Shown in pieces: positions 34,767-46,900 of a stretch of 64,000 nucleotides of DNA. A program made the translations under genes and the position numbers. Within the stretch, counting starts at the first letter, position 1. Every line of letters begins with the position of its first letter. The notes beneath the pieces were generated by a model. The model was not told the origin of the DNA, did no database searches, and saw only the letters and a program-made list of their open reading frames with translations. Location: assembly GCA_025738555.1 (NCBI GenBank), contig JAOVFP010000007.1, positions 3,534,001 through 3,598,000 on the forward strand, read 5' to 3'. Origin of the DNA: Cyathus striatus. Its lineage: Eukaryota; Basidiomycota; Agaricomycetes; Agaricales; Nidulariaceae.

Positions 34767-35305
34767 ATTCCGATGGTGCTCTGGTTCAAACACAGGTGCG
34801 TCATAATCTTTCATAGCATCCAAAAACCTAAATCTCTAAATAGTGTTCTTAGGATTACCTCGACAGTAGCAGGAACAAAAATCAGAAATGGCACTTCCAA
34901 GGTTCGCTTATTCAACCAAGTGGAACGAACAAGTGCCTCGATGTTACTGGTGGAAACTCCTCGAACGGAGTCAAGCTCCAAGTATGGACATGTGTCGATT
35001 GAAATGCCAACCAGCAATTCCAACATACAGATCCGAACGTGCTTGCACTTCCTGAAGATCATATTAGTTGGATGTTGCATCTGAACCGTTGCGTGGACCT
35101 CACAGATAGACGTTTGGAGAATGGAAATCAGGTTAAGCTTGACCGATCTCTTCGAGTGTTATTTTCTGATTCCACTCTCAGATTCAATTATGGGAATGTA
35201 CTAGTTCAAACCCCAACCAGGTGCGATGCAACTTCATGACCACTCCATCCCTGACTAATAGATTTCATTAACCTATAACGATGGTATTTGGAGGCGACTG
35301 CTTAA

Positions 35306-35991
35306 TCTCAAATGGATGTTGGATTGTCTAACACGAGCAATTTTGTATCTAATTTTTGGTTTTGATCTCCATATCGATGCTAAATTTACAAGTTTTTTTG
35401 TGTAAAGTAAAGATTTTGGAGAAACACTTCTACAAACGTCCACCCCTAACCTGATCGCGCGCCGACCCCAGGTCATTTTCTCCCTGTTATTTTTCAAGAG
35501 AAGTTCAGCCTATTTCCAGTCTCAGCGCAATGAGCCTTGTTGGATAGTTAGGGCGACCGCCGTGGTTGAACGTTCTTTCACTTGAACGCGACTTCTAAAA
35601 ATCATTCTCATGCCCTTGCTGAAAATCGTTTCAAGGTCAGTCTTTCCGTCTATTTTATCTAATTTTATCACTTGACCATCCAAAAGGCGAGTATTTAAGC
35701 TTTGGAGAATGAAACATCAGTTGTCAACGCACAACACTTCATATAGAAGACTTAGTACAGCAGTTCATGGTGACCGGTTTGGTATGCATATTCTAGCCGT
35801 ATACACTGTAATGTCGACAGTACACCTCCTAGATCTTTGTCGCCTTAGGCCCAATGACCTCTATGATGAATACCACACCATCTTGACGGCACTTTTGTAC
35901 TTGTATTCTTCAAACCTTAATCGACTGCTATATGGTATAAATGTGCGAAACTCAAGCCTCTCCATGTTTTCTCTACCCCACACTGGCAATA
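35306..35991. other. Region between lectin copies with the promoter of copy 2
   Basis: TATAAAT at about 35936-35942 sits 50 bp before the ATG at 35992. The sequence from about 35660 resembles the promoter of copy 1. No other gene is recognised. Confidence 0.5.
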
Positions 35992-36952
35992 ATGACAAGT
36001 TTCATTCTCCTAGCCTTTCTATGTACTCCAGTAGTCTTTGCTGCACCCTGGAACCTGAACCTCGGTGCCTGTGTTAACCAGTTGTCTTACCAAGGTCTTA
36101 CCTATGGCTTAGTACGAGCTGCCATCATCGGTCGCTGGCTTCAGTGTGATTACTTGCACTTCGATGGCACTGGCGGATCCAGTGGCACGTACTGCTTCTA
36201 TGATGTGAGTTGAATTCCTACATCTTCTCGTAGTAAGTTACGTTCGTTGCTAACTCCAATGTATCGCATATAGTATGCATCCCATGCTCTTACGCATTAC
36301 CCTAACACTCCATTGCGGGTAGACAGTAATCCGAGCTGTCCTGATCCATATCCTCAAGCACAGACTTATCTAATCAAGACATCCGACGCTGGAAAGTGTT
36401 TGACAATCCCTGGTAACTATGATGGTGCTCCAGTACAAATACAGGTATGACATACTATTCAAAACCCAAAGACTTCGCTAAGTAAGAACTATTTTCAGGA
36501 CTGCCTCTACCGCAATGGAAACCCAAATCAGAAATGGCACTTTCAAGGCTCGCTAATTCAACCTACTGGAACGAACAAGTGCTTCGATGTTACTAATGGG
36601 GTTCTGCGAACGGAGCCAAGCTCCAGGTATGGACATGTGTCGATGGAAATGCAAACCAGCAATTCCAGCATTCAGATCCGAACGTGGTTATACTTCCTGA
36701 GGACCATATCAGCTGGATGTTGCATCCGAATCTTTGTATGGATCTCACCGATGGACGTTTGGACAATGGAAATCAGGTTTGGCCCAACTTGATGCTCCAT
36801 TCGATTATACAATTTTTACTAACGAGTGACTCGTAGATTCAACTATGGGCATGCGATGGTTCCAATCCGAATCAGGTATGCTTCTATTTGATGAATGCTT
36901 GAATTCCTGCTAACAAATGTTACAGCGATGGTACTTGGAAGCAACCACTTAG
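35992..36952 (+). pseudogene. Secreted QxW (ricin-B-type) lectin gene, copy 2, one frameshift
   Basis: Five exons: 35992-36204, 36274-36444, 36499-36776, 36837-36875 and 36926-36952. A signal peptide (MTSFILLAFLCTPVVFA) is followed by a region ending in CLTIPGNYDGAPVQIQ. Then come repeats with NQKWHF, NQQFQ, IQLWACD and NQRWYLE, the QxW marks of a beta-trefoil lectin. Exon 3 lacks one base near 36600 relative to copy 1 (copy 1 has 24 bases between ACT and CGGA where copy 2 has 23), so the frame shifts in mid-domain. If that base is an assembly error the gene is otherwise intact. It is a carbohydrate-binding protein with no catalytic domain. Confidence 0.7.
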
Positions 36953-37310
36953 TAGTCTGAAAGTCGCCTCTCCGAATAACCTATGATGTATCGCTTCCTG
37001 TGTATTTGTATTTCTGATTCCAACCCAACGAATTTATTGATGACGAAAGCAGACGAACGAACATAATACTCCGTGTGGGACAATAAATCACAATGCCATA
37101 ATGTCACTGTTTAGTAAAATTTGGGTCGTTGATGGATGTCGCTATCAGGTTGTGTATTAAATTTGAGAGAAATCGGACAACTTGATGTGAAAATGCAAAT
37201 ATTACAACGGTTCTGATTCAGCTCAGTGACTATAAGTTCTAGGGAAATGATATCCCCATAAGAAATCATCATAAGTACTTTAATAGAATTACAACATTAA
37301 TCGTCCCTCG
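36953..37310. other. Convergent intergenic region
   Basis: 3' flanks of lectin copy 2 and the monooxygenase pseudogene; nothing further recognised. Confidence 0.4.
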
Positions 37311-38447
37311 CTAACTCTCCTTTGACTGGTCAAGGCCCATGACTTCAACCATTTTGTACAAAATCTCCTCCGCCGTATACCCTTTCGTGAAAAACATCTC
37401 CAAATTACCGAAGGTCAGCGCATCATATTTATCTGAACGAGCAAACAGTCGGTTCTCGTATTCCTTCAGAGCGTCTTCCAAAGAAAAATCTGTGGGAGCA
37501 TCGATGTCTCTTGATTGCTTGGAAAAGCTCCAGAGAATACATCATACCGAGGTTGGAACCGACACCTGCAAAGGGAGTCATTACGTGCGCCGAGTTGCCA
37601 ATAAGAGTTATTCTAAGGGACAGAAATTAGAGAATAATGCATAACGAATACAACGAATCTAAGAAGACTTACCCAGGTTTGGATTCTCATTTGAAACCAA
37701 CGGGAAACATATACAGAGGCCTCGTGATCAACGGCTCGTCGATTTCCAAAACGAGATTCTTCAACTCCTGAGCCCACTCGATATACTCCTTTTCGATCAA
37801 CACTTCCTTCGCACCATCTTTCTCCCAATCTACCCCACAAGTGCTGATCCACGTCTCCGTTCCTCTGCGCCATGAGTGCTCTCCCAACCCCATAGCAAAC
37901 TGAAAACACGATCCGTTTCCAATGAGTTTTGCGAGACCAGGGTGTATCTCATTTACATCGTATACGCGGGCTTCAATACAGGCGATGCCAGAGTACTGAG
38001 GTAGCGCATCGGAAACCAGAGAGCGGGCTTGCTCCAGGCACCATCCGCGCCAATGACGAGGTCGTAATCTGTTTCAACGGATCCGCTGGCAAAGTATAGG
38101 TCAAACCTCGCACCATTCCGCTGGACTCGAGTAGGTTTGAAACCTCATTTGATGGTCGAAAGAGTAATCGAATTGAGCAGAATCTCGCGGAGAACGAGAC
38201 GATTGATTTCTGGCTTGTCTCCTTCGGAAGGGAGGCCGACTTGCGGAGCAGCACCTATGTGCTCGTTAGTGTCCATAAGAACCTTCCCTCGACTGTCGAG
38301 AATGCGTAGTTGTGCCCCCTCGACTCTCATCTTTGCATGGAACTCTAAGCTCCAGAAGACGAGCAAGAGTAAGATCAGCCGGTCCAAAAATAAAATGAGA
38401 TGCTAACCTCCGACGATTGCAACCCGAAGGGACGTTGTAGGAGACAT
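37311..38447 (-). pseudogene. TetX-like FAD monooxygenase, decayed copy
   Basis: The start at 38447 and the 40-bp first exon (38408-38447) match the intact copy at 39342-40680. About 100 bp coding the end of the first beta-alpha-beta unit and the QGGTLDIH region are missing, so the frame jumps from a LTLARLLEL-like stretch to FHAKMRVEGAQLRILDSRGK. Further shifts follow: after the KWGF region, within the GADGAWSK stretch, and in the last exon. ALPQYSGIACIEAR, NGSCFQFAMG and ELKNLVLEIDEPLITRPLYM remain readable. A TATATATAT at 38501-38510 sits about 55 bp upstream. Not functional. Confidence 0.82.
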
Positions 38448-39341
38448 TTTAGGGGAGTGAGCAAGGCGAAATAATCAAAACTGTTCGATTTCACACATCC
38501 CTATATATATGAAGTTCTCGGACAGTGAATTACTGCCATAAAGTCAACGTCCTGTTGAACTCGTAAAAGCGGAAACGGTTGGATTCCATCCGATTCCGCC
38601 CGTAGTATTTGCCTATGTAGCACCAGTGAGCTGAGTGATTATTGTGTCGATACACGCACTCGTTGCGCACTGGTCAATGTTTCAATGACAACGCCCACCT
38701 TCCCAGTCCCTCACCGCTATTAGCGGTATCTACCTAGATTTGGCTCTATTTTTATGTAGTAGGATAGTCAAAGTACTGACCTGTTTCTTTTCAGATGGAT
38801 GAGAGATAAAAGCAGCAAGAACCTTCAGTGGGCTTCCTACCGATTCCCACGTACCATCGGTATTACGTGTTTGTTAATGTTTGCTCGTACTGCACAGCAT
38901 CGCGCCGCCCTTGTGCCATCCTGACGCCCAGGCTGCCCACCCTTCAAGCTTCAAGCGTCCCCGTCAAGCTTAATCTACAATCAAGTTTTTTTGACTTTCA
39001 CTCAAAATTCTACAACAACAATATAATTTTACATGGTATTAAATAGAATTAATCTTGTAGGAAATGAAACCTCCACGCCATTCCCTGTGATACAATACTA
39101 ATTCGTTAAAATTGTACTTAAGTATTTAATGTGTAGACATATCCATAAAAATATGACAGTAGAATCACACGAAGAAGGTATTGTGTGTAGTACAATTACA
39201 TTTTTGAAGTAAGTACTTACTTTACGTCCGTGTTTTACTTACCTTCTAACTGATATCCCTTGTACTTACCTACCTATATAAAACCCTCAAGCTAATTGAC
39301 CCAAACGAAATACAAAATCCAGTAGTAACACCTGTTCAACT
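38448..39341. other. Region between monooxygenase copies, no gene recognised
   Basis: Contains the decayed promoter of the pseudogene and the 3' flank of the intact gene; AT-rich, with no coding signal. Confidence 0.4.
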
Positions 39342-40680
39342 TTAACTCTCCTCTGGGCCGCGACCCATAGCCTCGGCCATCTTTTGCAGAATCTCCTCCG
39401 CTGTATACCCTTTTGTGAAAAATGTCTCCAAATTGGCAAAGGTCTCCACAGCGTGTATCTCTGAACGAGAGAACAACTGAGTCTCGTATTCCTTCAGAGC
39501 GTCTTTCAAAGAAAATTCGGTAGGAGCGTCAAGATGTTTCTTGATTGCTTGGAAGAGCTCCAACGAGTCCATCATACCAAGGTTCACGCCGACGCCTGCG
39601 AAAGGAGTCATTACGTGGGCCGAGTCGCCAACGAGAGTTACGCTGAGGGACAAAAGTTAGAAAATTACATGTAATTGACAGAAAAATGACAAAGCTTACC
39701 CAAGTTTAGATTCCCACTTGAACCCAACGGGAAGCATATACAGAGGCCTCCTGATCAACGGCTCGTCGCTTTGCAAAACCAGATTCTTCAACTCCTGTGC
39801 CCACTCACTGTACTCCTTTGCGATCAGCACCTCCTTTGCACCGTCATCTTCCCAATTGATACCGCAAGTGCTGACCCAAGTCTCGGGAACGCGGAGCATC
39901 GCGTAGGTACGAATAGAGTCGTCGCCATTCCTCTGCGCCATGAGCGCCCTTCCAGTCCTATCGCCAAACTGGAAACAAGACCCGTTTCCAACAAGTTTGG
40001 CAAGAGTGGGGTGTTTCTGGTCTACGTCGTATTGGCGAGCTTCGATACAGGTTATGCCGGAGTACTGGGGTAGCGCATCTGTAACCAGAGGACGGACTTT
40101 GCTCCAGGCACCATCGGCACCAATGACAAGATCATATCCCGACTCAACTGAGCCATTGGCAAAGTGTAAGTCGAACTTCGCATTATTTTGCTCGACACCT
40201 GTCAGTTTGAAGCCCCATTTGATAGTCGAAGGTGAAATCGAGTTGAGAAGAATCTCACGGAGAACGAGACGATCGATTTCGGGCCTATCCTCTTCGGGGG
40301 GAGATCCCCCCTGAGAACCCTCGGATCCGTGTTCGCTGTCGTCCATGAGAACCTTGCCTCGACTGTCGAGAATGCGCATCTGCGCGCCTTCTACTCTCAT
40401 CTTTGCACGGAATTCGTCTATCAGTCCCGCTGCTCGAAGAGCTTTCTGGCCAAGGTCTTTGTGGATATCTAGGGTCCCGCCCTGGTTACGAAGAAGCGTA
40501 CGAGAAATCTCGAGCTCGTATACTGTACATGAAATCTTGTAAAACTCAAAAAGACGAGCAAGAGTTAGACCGACTGGCCCGGCTGTAGTTATATAAATTA
40601 GCATAGGGATGGAGTAAGAAGTTGAAGGATAGAAACTTACCTCCAACGATTGCAATACGAAGAGATGTTGTAGGAGACAT
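39342..40680 (-). CDS. FAD-dependent monooxygenase (PF01494, TetX-like), 407 aa
   Basis: Three exons: 40641-40680, 39700-40582 and 39342-39642, with introns of 58 and 57 bp. The Rossmann motif GAGPVGLTLARLF begins at residue 14 and is split by intron 1. QGGTLDIHKDLGQKAL is a TetX-type feature. DLVIGADGAWSKVR is the DG motif, and VGDSAHVMTPFAGVGVNLGM is the GD motif that binds the ribityl chain of FAD. It should hydroxylate a small aromatic or polyketide-like substrate with NAD(P)H and oxygen; the substrate cannot be told. A tandem, decayed copy lies downstream at 37311-38447. No membrane helix or signal peptide is seen. Confidence 0.88.
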
Positions 40681-40733
40681 TATTGAGATGATGAAAGGTG
40701 AGCAAGGTTAAAGATTGCTTGATTCCACAGCCC

Positions 40734-40745
40734 CTATTATATAGG
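40734..40745 (-). promoter_or_regulatory. TATA-like core promoter of the FAD monooxygenase
   Basis: CTATTATATAGG lies about 55 bp upstream of the ATG at 40680, at the same distance as CTATATATAT upstream of the decayed copy. Confidence 0.5.
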
Positions 40746-41318
40746 TGTGTTAGAGATTTACAGGTACGGAGCGTAGCCGTATCAAGCACGTATGTCTTCC
40801 GGCATTGTCGCACGCTCGGACAATATCATTATCCGTGCGCGTGGTGTCTGACGGATGGTTGCAACAGCTTCTATGAGACGCGCATAACCTGAGTCACTAA
40901 ATACTCGAGCTCTCGAGATTGAGGCTCAGGAGACTAGGGTCTAGCCAGTCCAATTAGGTAGTGCCGTAGTGGTATCATTGTGACTTGCAACCGTCATCAT
41001 GCATCAGTACTCTGGGTCGTGCCGGTGAGACTCGTGATCTATTTTTGTGATTTTTGTCAGTGACTCACTCACTTCAAATTTACATTCCTTCACCCTATAA
41101 TCGTTTTTATAAATAGAGGGAAGACTATATATCACAACATCGTAGACTTCCGCAATGTGAAGAAGTGAAGAACATTGTATAGTTAGGGGTAATCTGAGAG
41201 GAATTAAGACCTCGTTAAGATCCCTAAGAAGTAGCATATCATTAGGTGACCAGGTCTTACTACTTACTATAGCATTGCTTTAAACTAGATCCCACTGGAT
41301 ATTGTCTGGACTCTGTAC
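40746..41318. other. Upstream flank of the monooxygenase, no gene
   Basis: No coding frame with family features is seen up to the insertion site of the next element. Confidence 0.4.
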
Positions 41319-41325
41319 GTACAAG

Positions 41326-42677
41326 TGGGGGTGCACAACGCTCTCACATGGCTGGTGACATGACGGTCACACCGTGTGACCAAAAGTGTCACAAATCTTG
41401 ACCCAGTTCTGTTCTTCGCATTTCCTGGATATTTCTTCATACTTTTCTTTGCTCTTTTCACTCCTACTTTAACTAATGTTATGCTAGATGTCATAAATAT
41501 GTTATTTAAGTAGTGTAATATGTATGAATTCCTATATTCTCTTATAAATACTGGTTAAAACATGGTGACAGCTGTGACATTGTGACAACTTATATCAATC
41601 AATCAGGCGATCTTCCGAAATAGGTTCTGCTGGTGGCTGTGCCTTATGTTGTTGGTTTCAGAACTTGTTTCTCAAATATCTTTCTGAGATCACATTGTAT
41701 TGCTATAGTTTATAGAGAAAAATTGCACTATTATATTGTGTAAATAATTTTATCTATACAGAATTTTATTAAAAGTCCTGTATGTATGGGAACCCATTGT
41801 TATACACACCCAAATTACATATTACAGTTGCAGAATCAAAAATCTAGCTTGATATGATTATTGGCACAAAACATTAGTGTAATTTCTCTCTATAAACCAT
41901 GGTCTTATGTTTGCTCCTTCAAAAGTTATTAAAGAATGAAAATCACAGCTATATAGTTAATAGGAGTTTGGCCAATTAAACATTATTACATGCACAAAAA
42001 CCTTTACAACCTATACAAATGATCTATTATAAACTGTACTTAATGTGTAGTTCATATATACATGATAATGGAATATTTGAGTTGAGCAATCGATCATGCA
42101 TGGTGTTGTTTGAAGTCTAACCTGTGGCTGTGCCTCTGAGCTATGGGAGCGAGAACTTATACCTTATAACTTTATGGAATCACATCGTACGTATACGATT
42201 TATAGAGCAATTTTGTACTATTTATCGATGCGAATAATTGCTACTGACCAGAATTTTTATATCATGATTGTAAGTATGAGATAATGCACCAATACCTGCC
42301 ATATTGATATGTTACAGCACCTTAATTAAAAATCCGGTCAGTAGCAATTGTAGGCATCGTAAAATAGTGCAATTTTTCTCTATTATATATGTTCTGAAGT
42401 GTTCTCGTTCAAAAGTTATAAGAGGATGAAGTGTGAGTACCTAATTGATGTGATTTTTGGCAGGGGTTTGATGCCTCCAGCAATATCCAGCACATTTTAA
42501 CAAAAAAAAACTTCATACAATCATAGATAATGTATTTTTATTATGACGTGACACAAAAGAGCTAGCTAAAATGTGTTGAGTGAGGAACGAGAGCAGTGGG
42601 TCAGTAGAATTTGGGGGCATGCGTGACAGATGTCACAGATCATGTGAGTCACACTTTGCAGGCGTTGTGCACCCCCA
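41326..42677. mobile_element. Non-autonomous DNA element with TGTCACA motifs, 1352 bp
   Basis: Both ends carry TGGGGGTGCACAACGC as an inverted repeat and are flanked by GTACAAG (41319-41325 and 42678-42684). Next to each end are clustered TGTCACA/TGTGACA words (41360-41400 and 42620-42660). A further group, GGTGACAGCTGTGACATTGT, lies at about 41564. The interior has a smaller inverted pair (about 42195-42260 against 42330-42400). No coding frame is present. Confidence 0.8.
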
Positions 42678-42684
42678 GTACAAG

Positions 42685-43102
42685 TTAAAACTCAGGAGAA
42701 ATTCAAAAGGCGCTGTAGACAAGCGCCCATATCTTGATTATCTGCCTAAGTGACCAGGTTTGCCGTCTTTGGAAAGATGTTCCCAGACTTCCTTTGAAAA
42801 ACTCGGAAAACGCTTGCAATTTCAGATTGCCATTACATGTATGTATGCAACATGTTTTCAGTAGCAAAGACAACGAATCATTTGAAACCCGGTCGAGACC
42901 ATGAAAAATACAGATATTAAAGTATTTATCATGAGAGCTTGAGGATGCAACCAGACTGAGCGAATCCTGGTGTAAACCTAGTCCGTAGTCAGCCACCGTC
43001 CAATGTATCCTAAAATGATGACTAGAGTATCTTTCCTCTATTCACGTCGTTGTCAGTTACTTACAGAAGAAGTGTATCGCTATCTCCCTGCAAACTTATT
43101 CA
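42685..43102. other. 3' flank of the hydrolase gene, no gene recognised
   Basis: The open frame at 42703-42996 shows no family features, and no splice pattern could be built. Confidence 0.4.
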
Positions 43103-45415
43103 TCACACAGCTTCAAACCATACTTCCGCACTCCCCTTTCCCTCTTTCTCCTCCGGCTCCCTTGCATCCAACCCCTCCTTCCCCCAAAATCCGCCTCTAA
43201 ATGCAAGTCCCTCCTCTGGTTCATGAACCCACTCCAGCTGGAACCTTTCATCTTGCAGAAGCAGCATCGCGCCGTCATCTTCTTCACCCTCGCCACCAGC
43301 GAAGAAACCCTCCTCCTTCCTCACCTCCGCATTCCCCCATACCACGGTGATGTTAAATACATCTCCTTGAAAGTGTGTGAGACGGAGATGGGTGGCGAAG
43401 AACCGTTTCCAAGGTACGATAATGGTCGGAATAGAGAGGTTGCTTCGGGACAAGACCATGTTTGCCGTTGGCGCCTCAAGGGTAGGAGCGCAGTCATTGT
43501 GGTGGTGCCTGAAGCTCGGCAAAAGCTCCAAGCTTGAAGGGACCACACACGGCCGCAGAGTGCCATAGGTGGGGTGGTGAAATGTCTTCTCTCCTAGTAG
43601 CTCAATAGGCTTCTTAGGTAGTGCCACTGGTTCAGGACGCGGTGTAACCTGCGCACTGTCATTCAGGAAGTTGTTCCATATTTTCTCGTATCTTCTCACT
43701 CTTAAGCAAAACCATTCTAAACGAAAGAGGGGAACAAACATACCTAGCAGTCCAGTCAACCTTCTCAAGCCCCAAAATATCCTCTGCAACTCTCCATTTC
43801 GCAGCCTCTAGAGCCCATCCACCATTGGCATCGTTACTCAGGGATATAATAGCAAGATTGCCCTGTGGGAAGCGAGCGAGCTGGGTTTTGAATCCCGGGT
43901 TGTTGCCACCGTGCTCGAGGAGTTCGTGGCCTTGATAGTGGTACCGAATCAAGCCTGAGCCATAGAGTCTAGGTGACTGAAAGGCGTTCGTTGAGGTGAA
44001 AACATGGAGAAGCAAAGACTGTGACTCACAAGCTCAGGGTCGGAAGGCTTCCCTTCTGCTACAGATATTCCTCGTTCTACGTGGTCGAGGATTTCGGTTG
44101 GTATAACGGACTCGTTGGTATAAGGGTGTCTTCCTCGGTTGAGCAACGTTGCGGCCCAGGTTGACTAAACAGTAACTGGTGAGTTTATGTGCAGAGCATG
44201 TAGAAATAGGGCAGGAGCAAGGATGTGACCCTGGGGGACGATCATTGAGAGAACGTTGCGCACCAGATATAAAGCACGCATTGCGTAGTGAAAGAAAAGA
44301 GAAATTGTAAGATGAAACCTGCAAGACAGGAGTCAAATTTGGCGCGTTCGAATACCAGTCGTTGGCACATTAAGCAGCACGATGGCATTCTCGATCACGA
44401 AAATAAGAAATTCAAAGCAAGGGGAAACATCGGGAGAACGTCTCGGTTAACACATACCAAATCTTTTGTGGTAGTCAGCACGCCCCCGGCACCAGCCCAT
44501 ATTTTTTCCTCCCCAGGTCTCGAGAAATACGGAACTGTCGCTCTCAGTTCGCCCTTCCTCCTCTCTACCACATCCCTAGCATGCCATTGGAAACCATGTG
44601 CAAATGTTTCCTTCCTCTTTGGGTCAGCAGACCAGGCTTCAACTTCAGCTATCGAAAATGTCGTGGATGACATATTGAGTGGCTTGAATATGTGGTTGGA
44701 GACATACGACTCGTAAGAGACATTGAGCAGGTGTTGAGGAAGGTGGGAGAGGGTTTCGAACATCAGGTTGTTGTACTGGAAGGTTTCGCGGTGCGTAGCG
44801 GAGGGGAGGAGGTAACGAAGAGTTCTGATCTGCGCCCGAGAGATGTCGTCAGTTATGAAGCAGGAGGAAGTGTAACAATAGGTCTACCATCTCGGGAACA
44901 CCATCGTCCCTCACAGCACCAGAGAAATCGTGTCTGGGCATGCCAGTTCGATGACTGAGCATATCCTGAACCGTAACTGCTCGGCTCATATCTTCATCCC
45001 AAAGACCCCACTCGTCACCGAGTACATCACCAATCTTTGAACGCCACTCCAATCTCTTCAAGCCTGCATGCTCGCGTTCGGTTTGCAGAGTTTCGTTGTG
45101 TATGAGAAGACCAACAGAAACAGCGAGAAAAAGTTTACTATTGGACGCAATTGCAAATATAGTGTTTTCGTCCATGGCTTTTCCATCAGCTGTTGCAATA
45201 CCAAAAGAGGCGAATTCGGTATACCATGGGTCGGTGGAGTTCGGAGTCTGGCGAACGACTGCTAGAGAGAGACCGGAGGAAGACCAGTGCGAAAGAAGAG
45301 AGGAGACGAAAACTTTTGTTTCATGTGAGATGAGGGAGGCATCACTTGTGGTTAGACTTAGAGGAACTTGAAGAGCGTGTACAAGTGGAAGTGTGAGGAG
45401 GAAGGGGAGCTTCAT
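43103..45415 (-). CDS. Secreted beta-lactamase-related serine hydrolase (PF00144-like), 618 aa
   Basis: Five exons: 44888-45415, 44458-44829, 44030-44164, 43744-43976 and 43103-43691. A signal peptide (MKLPFLLTLPLVHALQV) leads into the penicillin-binding fold. ASNSK holds the SxxK serine and lysine, MLSHRTGMPRHD is the usual loop, and FQYNN holds the YxN tyrosine. The C-terminal part (about 200 residues, from the AQVTPRPEP region) is a separate beta-rich domain often found in fungal members. Intron 2 is 293 bp, five times the usual size, while the frame on both sides matches the family. It may hydrolyse esters or peptides outside the cell; the substrate is unknown. Confidence 0.83.
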
Positions 45416-46900
45416 GGCGTCCTGTTTACTCCTAGGAGGAAGAGGAGTTACAGTTGGCTACAGGGAGCGCGGTGGCTGGTGATGCATTGATGGCTGTGAT
45501 AGGTAGATTGAATGATTAATTGATTGGCGCTTACCAATTGTTTGTTGATTGTTAGGATTCCCGGCAAGAGCGGAGCAGCATGCGCAGGCTTAAAGATGAC
45601 CTTTGGATAAACGCAATAAACGTGTCCTCCTTGACAGTGAAAGATGACAAAAGTAACGGAGAGAGACATATAACTATACTTCAATCATAAAGATGCACAA
45701 CATAAGTCGAACTTTGAGGTAGAAGTTGAGTTTGAGTTGAGTAGAACCTTGATTAGCCAAACATTAATATTAATAAGTACGGTACGTAAGCTTTGATAAG
45801 TTTCTCACGTGGCTCAACGCCGGGCACGGTAGTTATGTATCAATAATAGCATCGGTGAGTGGCAACAGATGGCTGCGTTGTGCTGCGTACACTGTTGTCC
45901 GCAGTTAACTGTGTAGTCACCGTTTGAGTTTCATCTAGGATAGGAGGAAATTAGCTGAGAAGATTATATTTTAATTGCCATACATTCCCTGTTGGTTCCC
46001 TGCATTCTATTTCACAGCATTTATAATTTCTTCAAAATTTCCTGGCCGCCCAGGATTCAGGAGCCGGGACAAATCAAATACGACAACCTGCAAAGTAGGT
46101 GATAAGATATGTAAACGACTCTGCGTTGTAGTGGAGGTAGAGGATAAGGGACTTGTACGGGTTGCGGGGGTGGGCTTAGGGAGTGGGCAGAATTCTATAT
46201 GCGAAGAATAATAAGGGAGAGCTTAGGACACATCCAGGGGAATGTAGAGTGGCGTTAATGATGTTGAAGTAAACTTTGCATTGGCGGCGGTCTTGGAAAA
46301 GGCCGGCCCAGGGAAAGTATGATTCTAAAGATTGAACCCATTCTTATGGATATAGTAATTATTATACCTATGCCATCAACTTGAAAATTTTATGATGTTT
46401 GAGAACCATGCATGTTGGGACGGGCCGTAGCGTTGGTGGAGCCTCGAGTCATAGATCTCCGACTTCCCAGTAAAAGACAAGAGGAAAGATAGAATGGGGA
46501 CAGAGAATCGTAAACACTGCCTTGGAAAGTACGGAAGAGGCCGAAATTTCGTACTCAGTGACATAAGAAGTGTTCAGTGTTGGGGCTCAAAGGCTGAAGC
46601 TCGATTTCTTTTCCCCCACATAAACCCCTCCTAGTGATAGGACCTGAACAAATGTACTACTTAGCATCTTATCTCTCATCGAATGATGAGCATAAGGTAT
46701 AGTATAAGATTGACAGTACTAAGCTGAATGAACGGACGTTGGCATTCCTGGAAAGAAGATATTTCACTCATAGAGCTTTCTCAAGATAGCTCTTCGGCGG
46801 AGCAAACGAGGAATACTCGAGTTTGTCAAAATATAAGTACATCATGTATACTTATTCATACTAGTCGTGCTAGTAGTAGTAAGATTAATGTATCTGCAAT
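45416..46900. other. Intergenic, upstream of the hydrolase gene
   Basis: No gene is recognised. The first few hundred bases should hold the promoter of the minus-strand hydrolase. Confidence 0.4.

Larger units (their letters stand above)
31376..35305 (+). pseudogene. QxW (ricin-B-type) lectin gene, copy 1, disrupted by two transposons
   Basis: Exon pieces that match copy 2 lie at 31376-31590 (signal peptide and APW...LGAC), about 31650-31710, 33222-33303, 34776-34791, and about 34860-35305. Lesions: a one-base deletion near 31536; insertions of the 1503-bp element (31711-33213) and the 1463-bp element (33304-34766) in the same exon; a TGA replacing a Gly codon in the third exon region (about 35005); and a lost acceptor AG before the last exon near 35278. 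It would have encoded a secreted protein with NQKWHF- and NQQF-type repeats. Clearly non-functional. Confidence 0.85.

Noticed and set aside
43003..43568. Plus-strand open frames opposite the hydrolase C-terminus
   Set aside because: Antisense shadows of the last exon; composition follows the minus-strand gene.
44330..44380. tRNA-like GTTCGAAT text inside the long intron
   Set aside because: Flanking bases do not form the T-arm or an acceptor stem.
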